Below, in pieces: positions 1-6,138 of a stretch of DNA of 10,054 nt. The stretch lies in contig JAJYAH010000189.1 of NCBI GenBank assembly GCA_021779635.1, positions 1 to 10,054 on the forward strand, read 5' to 3'. The notes beneath the pieces were generated by a model that saw only the letters and a program-made list of their open reading frames with translations, was not told the DNA's origin and did no database searches. Every line of letters begins with the position of its first letter. Within the stretch, counting starts at the first letter, position 1. The translations under genes and the position numbers were made by a program. The stretch is from Pseudomonadota bacterium. GTDB taxonomy: Bacteria > Pseudomonadota > Alphaproteobacteria > Rhizobiales > Xanthobacteraceae.

Positions 1-105
1 CGACCTCAGGTGGCCGGCTTCATCTCGGAATGGTGGCCGGAATCAAATCGGAACGCCGGCCGGCATCAAATCGGAATCCCCGGCCGGAATGCGTCGGAAT
101 TCGCA
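1..105. mobile_element. IS21-like element end (fragment)
   Basis: This stretch has the look of the terminal region of an IS21-family (IstA/IstB) element: a run of GGCCGG...TCGGAA direct repeats finishing in TCGCA, with the CA at 104-105 as the likely element end. IS21-type elements are known to carry several direct repeats at their ends that serve as transposase binding sites, and to end in 5'-TG...CA-3'. No istA or istB coding sequence is visible; the body of the element would lie to the left of the window. Immediately after the CA the sequence becomes the inside of group II intron domain V, so this end appears to be inserted into the intron. The family assignment rests on the repeat pattern only. 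Confidence 0.6.
8..99. repeat. Four tandem 23-bp direct repeats
   Basis: Four head-to-tail units of exactly 23 bp occupy 8-30, 31-53, 54-76 and 77-99. Each has a GGCCGG core near its left side and ends in TCGGAA. The middle of the unit varies (CTTCATC, AATCAAA, CATCAAA, AATGCG). The perfect phasing with no spacer fits an array of transposase binding sites at an IS21-like end rather than a CRISPR or a coding repeat. Confidence 0.75.
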
Positions 106-169
106 GGATGAGTCGAGAGGCTCACGTCCGGTTCTGGGAGGGCGTGGGGGTGCAATTCCCCCGCGCTAC
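106..169 (+). mobile_element. Group II intron 3' end (truncated D5 and D6)
   Basis: Bases 106-134 match the last 29 nt of a 34-nt bacterial group II intron domain V. The GGAT/GTCC stem, the AC bulge, the AGTC/GGCT stem closed by a GAGA tetraloop and the terminal GGTTC are all visible. The first five bases of domain V, expected to be GAGCC to pair with GGTTC, are replaced by the neighbouring element end. Bases 141-167 fold into a domain VI-like hairpin with a GGGGG/CCCCC core extended by GGCGT/GCGCT pairing. The intron would end in ..CTAC at 169, matching the usual AY 3' end. A bulged branch-point adenosine in the 3' arm is not evident. The remnant cannot splice, and no intron-encoded reverse transcriptase is present in the window. 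Confidence 0.7.
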
Positions 170-219
170 TCGACTATCTGCGCGCCCACGACAGCGTGTC
201 CGAGGCGCGGGCGTCGATC
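170..219 (+). pseudogene. IS3-family transposase C-terminal scrap (intron 3' exon)
   Basis: Read from base 169 in the CTC GAC TAT frame, these bases encode DYLRAHDSVSEARASI. This resembles the segment just before the FYNxRRPHSSL motif near the C-terminus of IS3-family OrfB transposases (rve/DDE integrase core). The similarity stops after the Ile codon at 217-219 and the frame meets a TAG at 250-252, so the FYN..RRPH part is gone. The scrap directly follows the predicted intron 3' boundary, as expected if the intron had inserted into an IS3-type transposase gene. Only about 16 residues support this, so it is a family-level impression. Confidence 0.5.
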
Positions 220-339
220 TCGAGCCGCTCGCGAAGCGCGCTCTTCATAGCGCCGTAGCGAGCGAGCGGCTTGCGGCGGTCATCGGCGTTCGCCGGTAGG
301 GTCGGGTTGCGATGTCCAACGCAAACCGAGGAACCACCG
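220..339. mobile_element. Probable left end and leader of IS256-type element
   Basis: This 120-bp stretch between the IS3-like scrap and the IS256 transposase start has no coding signal that I trust. By position it should contain the left terminus and leader of the IS256-family element. A GAGGA sequence at 328-332 lies just ahead of the ATG at 340 and can serve as its ribosome binding site. I could not identify the terminal inverted repeat because the other end of the element is absent. GC-rich imperfect inverted repeats are present but are not diagnostic. Confidence 0.4.
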
Positions 340-459
340 ATGACCGACGAGATGATGAACCTTCGCGCGCTCGTGGAGAAGACCCCCGACGCCGACATTC
401 TACGCGAGATGATCGGCTTTGCCGCCGAGCGGCTGATGGAGATCGAGGTGGGCGCCCTG
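340..459 (+). pseudogene. IS256-family transposase, N-terminal 40 residues
   Basis: The reading frame starting at 340 encodes [20 protein letters not shown] and then [20 protein letters not shown]. This is the highly recognisable start of IS256-family (Mutator-like) transposases, which normally continue for about 400 residues through TGAAYGE.. and the DDE catalytic core. Here the similarity stops after EVGAL, and the frame continues without a stop into exonuclease III sequence. The DDE core is entirely absent, so no transposase activity is possible. The start at 340 was chosen over the upstream in-frame ATG at 271 because homologues begin with MTDEMM and a GAGGA sits just upstream. Confidence 0.85.
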
Positions 460-693
460 CTCAAACAGCGATGGACGGACGCATTGCGCGCCACACATCC
501 TGACGAGCGGATCTACACGTTTTGGCACTATATGCGCCGGCGCTCGGAGCACGACGCCGGCCTTCGTCTCGACCACGTCCTCTTAAGTCCGACGATTGCG
601 TCGCGTCTCAAGCATGCGGAACTTGATCGAAAAGTGCGTGGATACGAAGGAGCGAGCGATCATGCGCCGGTGTGGATCGACCTTGCCCGCTGA
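460..693 (+). pseudogene. xthA: Exodeoxyribonuclease III, C-terminal fragment fused to IS256 start
   Basis: The last 78 codons or so of the open frame encode [19 protein letters not shown], then [11 protein letters not shown] and ending in [14 protein letters not shown]. This is the C-terminal third of exonuclease III (Xth/APE family, about 260 residues when complete), the AP endonuclease and 3'-5' exonuclease of base excision repair. The conserved RxDH and SDHAPV motifs, which carry catalytic Asp and His in the family, are intact. The N-terminal two thirds, with the metal-binding Glu and the catalytic Asp/Asn, are missing. The fragment is in frame with the IS256 transposase N-terminus, so a chimera of about 118 residues (from the ATG at 340) could be made. 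It would not be an active nuclease. This is either a real recombination scar or an assembly join. Confidence 0.85.
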
Positions 694-813
694 TCGATCG
701 TTATGGGCCCACTACGGTCATTCGAATTCGCTGGCCCGCTTCCTGAAACGTGACCATTGCCTTAAGATACGAATTCAAATTGTTGCGGTTGAATCTTAGC
801 TCATTCTCCGCGT
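694..813. other. Convergent intergenic region
   Basis: These 120 bp separate the plus-strand xthA fragment from the end of the minus-strand operon. I see no gene. An imperfect inverted repeat (TAAGA at 763-767 and ATTCAA at 773-778 against TTGAATCTTA at 789-798, with a short bulge) could form a hairpin downstream of the operon stop. It has no adjoining T tract, so it is only a weak candidate terminator. Base composition here is lower in GC than in the surrounding genes. Confidence 0.4.
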
Positions 814-2376
814 TCAATCCGCTGTGCCGATGTAAATGTGCCGCAAACGGCTGTTCGACGCTATTTCGCTCGGTGTCCCCGAAAGCGCGAATGAACCGTG
901 TTCAAGCACATAGGCATAGTCGGCCAGAGCTAGCGCGCGATCTACATCTTGCTCGATTACGATTAGTGTGACGCCGGCCTGCTTCAGCAAAGCAAGCGCT
1001 TCGTAGAGTTTGTCCATCATGACGGGCGCGAGGCCTAGCGAAATTTCGTCGAAGATCACGAGGCGTGGGCGGGCCATCAGGGCGCGGCCGATAGCGAGCA
1101 TTTGCTGCTGACCTCCGGACATGGATGTACCCAGTTCCGCCCTTCGTTCGCCCAGAACAGGAAACAAATCGTAGACCGTCCCGAGGCGACTGCCCATAAT
1201 CTTCGCGCGGGTGCCGCGGGCTGCAATTTTCAAGTTATCTTCGACCGATAGTGTCGAGAAGATACGCCGACCTTCCATGCAATGTGCGATTCCGAGTGAG
1301 GCGATGCGGTGCGGCGGCAGGCCACCGACAGCTTGGCCCGCGATTTCGATGCGGCCGGAACTCGGCGCGATGGCGCCAGTGATCACCCGGGCGAGCGTCG
1401 TCTTCCCGGCACCATTCGCGCCGAGGATCGCAATGGCTTGACCCTCGTTCAAAGTGAGGTCGAGCCCCTCCAGTACGCGCGCCTGTCCATATCCGGCGGC
1501 TACGCGATCCATGCGCAGCAGCGGGATGGAAGACGCACCGGAGTACGTAGCGATCAAGGGCGCCAACCGCCGGCGTTCCTCGCTCGGCGATTCAATGTGG
1601 ATAACGTCGTTCGACGCGTCCGAGCGATCACTTTTGGGGGCGCCCTTCGCTCCGCCCGTCCCGAGATAGACGGCGGCGACCTGATCGTTGGCGAAGACTT
1701 CGGCGGTCGGACCCTCGATCAGCTTCTTGCCGAAATTGAGCACCATCGAGCGCTCGCAACATTCTCGGACGACGCGGAGCACGTGCTCGACGATGACGAT
1801 GGCCGTGCGCTCATCGAGGATCGCCTTGATGAGGGCGATGAGTTCGGTGATCTCGCTGTCCACGAGACCGGCGCCGACTTCGTCAAGCAGCACCACGCGG
1901 GGCCTCAGCGCCAGCGCACGCGCGACCTCAAGCCGCTTGCGGCGGAGCAGCGGCAGGGCGCGGGCTGTTATTCCCGCAGCGTCCGCAAGCCCGGTGCGTT
2001 CCAGCAGGGCAAGGCGCTCGGCGCGAGCCTTCGTTGAGGAAATGAAGGGGGCAATGGAATATTGCGCGACTTCGAGATTTTCTTCGACTGTCATGTCGAG
2101 GAAGGGACGCGGAATTTGGTAAGTTCGCCCGATGCCGGCGCGAGCGCGCTCGGAAGCCGGCAGTCGTGAGACGTCGCGCCCGTCGAGACGGATGCTTCCC
2201 TGGCTTGGCGCCAGCGCGCCGCCGATAAGACCGATCAAGGTCGACTTGCCTGCCCCGTTGGGGCCGATAACGCCTGTGATCGTTCCGCGCTGAAGCGTCA
2301 GATCGACGTTGTCGATTGCAATCAAGCCTCCGTATCGCTTTACGACGCTAGAAACTTCGAGGATGGAAGCGTTCAT
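814..2376 (-). CDS. Fused LivG-LivF-type ABC transporter double ATPase
   Basis: A 520-residue protein holding two ABC ATPase domains, equal to LivG and LivF joined head to tail. It would energise uptake by the LivH/LivM permeases on the cytoplasmic face. Domain 1 (about 1-240) has Walker A GPNGAGKST at 38-46, Walker B ending in D165-E166 and H-loop H198. Its signature motif is atypical: LPLLRRK starting at residue 141 stands where LSGGQ/LSYGQ is expected, before the conserved RLEVARAL. Domain 2 (about 285-520) has Walker A GANGAGKTT at 319-327, signature MSGGQQ at 419-424, Walker B with D443-E444 and Gln in the H-loop position, which is usual for LivF. A polar linker of about 45 residues joins the halves. 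The start ATG overlaps the livM stop by 4 bp (ATGA), implying translational coupling. In most genomes these are two separate genes of about 250 and 235 residues. Confidence 0.93.
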   Translation of the reverse strand: MNASILEVSSVVKRYGGLIAIDNVDLTLQRGTITGVIGPNGAGKSTLIGLIGGALAPSQGSIRLDGRDVSRLPASERARAGIGRTYQIPRPFLDMTVEENLEVAQYSIAPFISSTKARAERLALLERTGLADAAGITARALPLLRRKRLEVARALALRPRVVLLDEVGAGLVDSEITELIALIKAILDERTAIVIVEHVLRVVRECCERSMVLNFGKKLIEGPTAEVFANDQVAAVYLGTGGAKGAPKSDRSDASNDVIHIESPSEERRRLAPLIATYSGASSIPLLRMDRVAAGYGQARVLEGLDLTLNEGQAIAILGANGAGKTTLARVITGAIAPSSGRIEIAGQAVGGLPPHRIASLGIAHCMEGRRIFSTLSVEDNLKIAARGTRAKIMGSRLGTVYDLFPVLGERRAELGTSMSGGQQQMLAIGRALMARPRLVIFDEISLGLAPVMMDKLYEALALLKQAGVTLIVIEQDVDRALALADYAYVLEHGSFALSGTPSEIASNSRLRHIYIGTAD

Positions 2377-3320
2377 TGCGCGACACTCCTCCGGATGACG
2401 AGGCCGGGGTTGGCGAACAGTCCGACAACGCCGCGCGGAGCAAAGCGGATCAGAACGATCAGAATGAGCCCGGCAATCGCGATGTGAGCTTCCGGATAGT
2501 CAGCCAGCAGCTCTCCAAGGCCGATCACGAACACGGCTCCGACGACCGCTCCGAGGCGCAGGCCGACGCCGCCGATGATCACCATCGAGAGTACATCGAT
2601 CGACCATTGCAAACCAAACATGCCGTAGGGTTCGATGGCGCCAAGCTTGACCGACTGGACCGCTCCGACCGTGCAGGCAAGGGCGCTCGCCAACATGAAG
2701 GCGCCAAGTTTCACACGATAGGGTCGCACCCCCATCTGAGCTGCGGCGTCCTCGTCGTCACGCACCGCCCTCAGGATTACCGAGATGCGAGTGCGCGCGC
2801 AGAGTGTCACCGCGAGAGACGCGGCGAGGGCGACGACGAGCGCATAGCGGAACAGAACCGGCAATTCCGGTGGATCGTTCCGGAGTACGATCCCGGTCGC
2901 CCCACCGAAGAAGGGAAGATTGACCATGGTGAGCCGCAGCAATTCGGCGAGCGCGAGTGTGCCAACAGTGAAATAGAGGCCGCGCAGCCTGAACAGCGCG
3001 GGGGAAACGAAGGCGGCGAGCAGGGCGCCGGCCGCCGCGGCGCCGATGAGCGTCAGGGGCAGCGGCAGATCGAGATTGTTCAGTAGGCCGAATGCTACAT
3101 AGGCGCCAAGCCCGACGAAGCAGGACGTGCCGAGCGATACGAGGCCCGCCGATCCCGCCATAAGGTTCCAGCCCTCAGCGAGCGTCAGATAGATCAGGGT
3201 GCGGAAGCCTATTTGCAGCCAATAGTCGTCGAAGACATTCGGCGCGAACCAGAGAACAACCGCAAGGGCCAGGATGATCGCAACCTCTAGGGAGCCACGA
3301 GAACCATGAGTTCTGATCAT
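2373..3320 (-). CDS. livM: LivM-type branched-chain/aromatic acid ABC permease
   Basis: A 315-residue inner-membrane protein with about eight to nine hydrophobic segments and a basic C-terminus, the normal size for LivM without a fused ATPase. Family features are clear: NLMAGSAGLVSLG near residue 52, GLYFTVGTLALAELLR near 114, the cytoplasmic coupling-loop stretch RAVRDDEDAAAQMGV near 184, and GGVGLRLGAVVGA near 250. It would pair with LivH to form the transmembrane channel of the importer, working with the binding protein and double ATPase encoded on either side. The start overlaps the livH stop by 4 bp (ATGA) and the stop overlaps the ATPase start by 4 bp. The Liv family also transports aromatic acids, amides, urea and other small carboxylates, so leucine uptake should not be assumed. 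Confidence 0.93.
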   Translation of the reverse strand: MIRTHGSRGSLEVAIILALAVVLWFAPNVFDDYWLQIGFRTLIYLTLAEGWNLMAGSAGLVSLGTSCFVGLGAYVAFGLLNNLDLPLPLTLIGAAAAGALLAAFVSPALFRLRGLYFTVGTLALAELLRLTMVNLPFFGGATGIVLRNDPPELPVLFRYALVVALAASLAVTLCARTRISVILRAVRDDEDAAAQMGVRPYRVKLGAFMLASALACTVGAVQSVKLGAIEPYGMFGLQWSIDVLSMVIIGGVGLRLGAVVGAVFVIGLGELLADYPEAHIAIAGLILIVLIRFAPRGVVGLFANPGLVIRRSVAQ

Positions 3321-4198
3321 TGGCGCGCCCGGGACAGGAAGCCGTCCGGACGGAAGGCCAACACAAGCAGAAACAGCGCCATCCCGACGAGATCGCGATA
3401 GCCGTCGCCCAAGGTAAGGCCGCCGAGGCTCTGTAGGACGCCGAGCGCGAGACCGCCAACCAGCGTCCCCAGCACGTTGCCAAGCCCGCCAAGCACGACG
3501 ACAGCGAGTGAGTTCAGGAGATAGGCGCCGCCGCTCGACGGGCTGAACTGGAAAGCTGTGCCGATCAGCGTGCCGCCGACCGCCGCGCAGGCTGCTCCCA
3601 GCGCGAAGGTAAGCATCTGCACCCGCTTAACGTCAACGCCGAGCGTCGCTGCGGCGCCCGGGTCTATTGCGCTGGCTCTGAGATCACGTCCAAAGCTTGT
3701 GCGCGATACGAGCCAGTGCACGGCGAGAATGCAGACCACGGATATGGCGAAGCCTATGAGATAGATCAGCGGGACGGTAACCGGCCCGAAAGTGAGCGGC
3801 AGCGTCGCATAGTCGCGGGCGATCGAGCGAGTATCAGCACTGAATATTAGTACAAACCCGTTTTCGAGAATGATCGAGACGGCGAACATCGTCATCATCT
3901 GCGCTTCCGGCCCGCGCTCGGCGAGCGGCCTCAGCAGCAGTCGATAGAGAGGGATCGCCAGCAAGGCGACGAAGAGCGCGATCACCGGAAGTCCGAGCAA
4001 CGGATCGACGCCGGTGTACTGAAGGAAGAAGAGGCCGGAATAGGCTCCGACCACAAGAAAGTCGCCATGCGCCAGATTGACCAGACGCATGACGCCAAGG
4101 ACGATGGAGAGACCGAGAGCGGTCAGACCCAACATGCCGCCCAGCAGCACGCCCGACACTATTGCAGAGGATGCAACACTGAGATTAGGCATGACCAT
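3317..4198 (-). CDS. livH: LivH-type ABC permease
   Basis: A 293-residue integral membrane permease with about eight hydrophobic segments. LivH signatures include GLSIVLGVMRLVNLAHGDFL near the N-terminus, the coupling loop RASAIDPGAAATLGV, and VVLGGLGNVLGTLVGG near residue 240. The frame is open back to 4285, but that would place the first 29 residues over the end of the binding-protein gene and they look nothing like LivH. The ATG at 4198 (MVMPNL) gives normal family length and leaves 11 bp after the upstream stop; the ATG at 4192 is an equally plausible start. No strong Shine-Dalgarno is seen, so translation is probably coupled to the upstream gene. Confidence 0.92.
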   Translation of the reverse strand: MVMPNLSVASSAIVSGVLLGGMLGLTALGLSIVLGVMRLVNLAHGDFLVVGAYSGLFFLQYTGVDPLLGLPVIALFVALLAIPLYRLLLRPLAERGPEAQMMTMFAVSIILENGFVLIFSADTRSIARDYATLPLTFGPVTVPLIYLIGFAISVVCILAVHWLVSRTSFGRDLRASAIDPGAAATLGVDVKRVQMLTFALGAACAAVGGTLIGTAFQFSPSSGGAYLLNSLAVVVLGGLGNVLGTLVGGLALGVLQSLGGLTLGDGYRDLVGMALFLLVLAFRPDGFLSRARQ

Positions 4199-4209
4199 TC
4201 TAGTCCGGT

Positions 4210-5400
4210 TCAAGGAAGTGGGAAGAGTAGTTCGCCGGTCTTGCTCTCTTTGGGAGATACAATGACCGTCTTTCCGCCTTGCCACTGAAGCGCTACGACC
4301 GGCAGCTTCGCGGTATGGTTCTCGGAGAACTTGATTGGACCCACAACGTAGGTCTTGTCCGTCTTGGCGATCGCCGCGTTGATCTTTTCGGGGTCCGTCG
4401 ATCCCGCCGCCGCGATGGCGTCCAGCAGGACCTGCGCGGCTGCGTAGGAGTCAGCGATGTGCTGGCTGCTCGACAGCTTCGTTTCGGCTTCAAATGACTT
4501 GGCGAGATCGGCAGCGCCGGGATACGGGAACGACGGATCCCAGTAACCGCCGACCAGAATCCCGTCGGAGAGCTTGCCGAGCGCTTCGGCAAATTGCACG
4601 GGCTCCGCGCCCTTCTCGATATTCAGGATCTTCGGCGTGTAACCGGCAGCGGCCATCTGTTTACGAATGGCGATCGCCTGGGGCGTGATCGCGTCGACGA
4701 GCACGACGTCGGCCCCCATCGACTTGGCTTCACCAATGATCGAAGTGAATTGCGCGTTGTCGACCGGGAACTCGGCATTTTGCACGATTTCATAACCAGC
4801 GGCTTTTGCGAGTTCAGGCCAGATGTGTCCGCCCACTGCCTGTCCATCCGGGCCGTTGTCGTGCCAGACCGCAATCTTCTTATTAGTCTGCACGTTGGCC
4901 TCGGCCATCGTCTTGAACTGGGCGGCGGCCAGATCGGGCACGCTGAAGAATATGTCCCAGGCATAGTGCCACTTGCGGACGGACAAGAAGGGTTCGAGCG
5001 GATCGCAACCGGTTACGATCGGCTTCTTGGCGCGGTCTGCGACGAGCGCCCCGGCGTTCACAAGGGCAGGTGTGCAGGAACCGAGCAGTGCGACGGCGTG
5101 GTCACGCGAGATCAGTGTTTCCGTATTCGAAGCGGACGCATTGGGGTCCGTCTTGTCATCGCGGATGATGAGCTTCACCTGCTCCTTTTTGCCGGCGATG
5201 GCGATACCGCCTGCCTTGTTCACCTCGTCGACGGCGCGCTTGTAGCCCCATTGCTGGAAGCTGCCGAACCCGGCGAGCGGGCCGGAGAGGGGCAATGAAG
5301 CGCCGATCACGATGTCATCGGCGAACGCGGCGCCGCAACCGATGGTCGCGACCAAGGCGGCCACAGCGGCCCCTTTCCTGAGATAGGCACTGTGATTCAT
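4210..5400 (-). CDS. Periplasmic substrate-binding protein of Liv-type importer
   Basis: A 396-residue Peripla_BP_6/LivK-type binding protein. Residues 1-27 form a Sec signal peptide (basic YLRKG, hydrophobic core, AFA cleavage site before DDIVIG). The mature start DDIVIGASLPLSGPLAGFG and the following GYKRAVDEVNKAGGI are typical of the family, as is the long two-lobed body. Cys22 is in the signal region, but TIGC is a poor lipobox, so a soluble periplasmic protein is favoured. A strong ribosome binding site (AGGGAGGAA) sits 6-7 bp upstream of the ATG, the clearest in the cluster. This suggests independent, high-level translation of the binding protein. It follows the PhlG-like gene by 40 bp. 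The ligand cannot be read from sequence; the catabolic neighbours suggest the substrate of that pathway rather than branched-chain amino acids. Confidence 0.93.
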   Translation of the reverse strand: MNHSAYLRKGAAVAALVATIGCGAAFADDIVIGASLPLSGPLAGFGSFQQWGYKRAVDEVNKAGGIAIAGKKEQVKLIIRDDKTDPNASASNTETLISRDHAVALLGSCTPALVNAGALVADRAKKPIVTGCDPLEPFLSVRKWHYAWDIFFSVPDLAAAQFKTMAEANVQTNKKIAVWHDNGPDGQAVGGHIWPELAKAAGYEIVQNAEFPVDNAQFTSIIGEAKSMGADVVLVDAITPQAIAIRKQMAAAGYTPKILNIEKGAEPVQFAEALGKLSDGILVGGYWDPSFPYPGAADLAKSFEAETKLSSSQHIADSYAAAQVLLDAIAAAGSTDPEKINAAIAKTDKTYVVGPIKFSENHTAKLPVVALQWQGGKTVIVSPKESKTGELLFPLP

Positions 5401-5440
5401 TTGAATTCCTCCCTGATTGATTTTTGTGTCCGTTCGTTGA

Positions 5441-6112
5441 TCAGAAGGCGTTGTCGAGCGTCACGCGCTTGTAAAGAGTCGGCAAAATGTCGGCGAGATA
5501 GCCCATTTCCTCGACACAATGGGTGTGCAGTCGGCGAGCGAAGTCGGGCGTCAGATTTTCCGCGCGTTTCTGACGGATCACCGCTTCCGGGATCGTCACG
5601 GTGGGGTCGCGATGCGCGATATCGCCGAGCCAGAAACGCGAACGCATCTCGCATCCGTAGTCGGTGTCGCGGATAAAGTGGGTCATGCGGCCAAGATGGA
5701 TCGGCGCATCGAGCAAACCGGGCCGCGCGCATACGGCGAAAACCCCTGCTTGTTTGTATTTGACGGGATCGAAGGTTTCTGCGGGTTCATGGAAGCTGAT
5801 GCGCAGACGCTCGACAGGTGTGTCACGTCCGCCAAGATGCTCCTCGACCAGATGCGCAGCGCCTATATATTTGCCGTCTACGCGGCCTTCCCAGCCGCTA
5901 TAGATATGGTCGGTCGGGTGCCAAAGGCGATACCAGGAGATGTCGCCGAGCCAACCAAACCACCAATCGATCATCTTGGCGCGGCAACCCACCATCCGGG
6001 TCAGGCCCGCCACAAGCCACTTTCCATCTTCAAGCTCAGTATAGCCAGACTCGAACGGCTGATAGCCAGGCTTCAGCATTTCGTTGGCGTCTTCGAACCG
6101 CAAACCGCTCAT
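5441..6112 (-). CDS. PhlG-like (2,4-diacetylphloroglucinol hydrolase family) protein
   Basis: A 223-residue soluble protein that I place in the DAPG hydrolase (PhlG/PhiG domain) family. These are zinc enzymes with a START-like fold that hydrolyse a C-C bond beside a carbonyl, as in removal of an acetyl group from 2,4-diacetylphloroglucinol. Visible support is the Trp-rich region (IDWWFGWLGDISWYRLWHP, residues 48-66), WHPTDH at 64-69 and, near the C-terminus, HTHCVEEMGYLADILP. The last contains an HxxxE pair (H198, E202) matching the second pair of zinc ligands known in PhlG. H65 or H69 and one of E90/E91/E101 are candidates for the other pair, but I could not align them. It is shorter than Pseudomonas PhlG (about 290 residues). 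A strong GGGAGGAGAGG site precedes the ATG. Its place between BKACE and the transporter suggests C-C cleavage of a beta-dicarbonyl intermediate. Confidence 0.72.
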   Translation of the reverse strand: MSGLRFEDANEMLKPGYQPFESGYTELEDGKWLVAGLTRMVGCRAKMIDWWFGWLGDISWYRLWHPTDHIYSGWEGRVDGKYIGAAHLVEEHLGGRDTPVERLRISFHEPAETFDPVKYKQAGVFAVCARPGLLDAPIHLGRMTHFIRDTDYGCEMRSRFWLGDIAHRDPTVTIPEAVIRQKRAENLTPDFARRLHTHCVEEMGYLADILPTLYKRVTLDNAF

Positions 6113-6138
6113 GACCTCTCCTCCCAGTGAAGCTTTTG

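Noticed and set aside
8..99. Repeat array considered as a CRISPR
   Set aside because: The 23-bp units are contiguous, with no unique spacers, no palindromic repeat and no cas genes. They fit IS21-type terminal repeats.
271..339. Upstream in-frame ATG of the IS256/xthA chimera
   Set aside because: IS256 transposases of this type start with [20 protein letters not shown]. The upstream codons are leader sequence, and GAGGA is placed for the ATG at 340.
763..798. Inverted repeat downstream of the operon considered as an intrinsic terminator
   Set aside because: The stem is AT-rich, interrupted by a bulge, and has no T tract in the direction of transcription. It is kept only as a weak possibility in the intergenic note.
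1309..2037. Long plus-strand open frame inside the fused ATPase gene
   Set aside because: It is an antisense shadow of a clearly homologous double ABC ATPase. The translation is rich in Arg, Asp and Gly with no family resemblance.
4279..4282. Cys22 in the binding-protein signal considered as a lipoprotein anchor
   Set aside because: The preceding residues TIG lack the Leu/Val at -3 of a lipobox, and a good AFA signal peptidase I site follows before DD. (The coordinates given mark only the gene region; the residue itself lies near 5335-5337.)
4199..4285. Longer LivH start at 4285
   Set aside because: The extra 29 residues overlap the end of the binding-protein gene in another frame, are polar and do not resemble LivH. 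The ATG at 4198 gives the normal length.
4594..5298. Plus-strand open frame opposite the binding-protein gene
   Set aside because: Antisense shadow in a GC-rich gene, with no motif or ribosome binding site and no resemblance to any protein I know.
5519..6130. Plus-strand open frame opposite the PhlG-like gene
   Set aside because: Antisense shadow. The minus-strand frame has a strong Shine-Dalgarno, an HxxxE motif and family resemblance.
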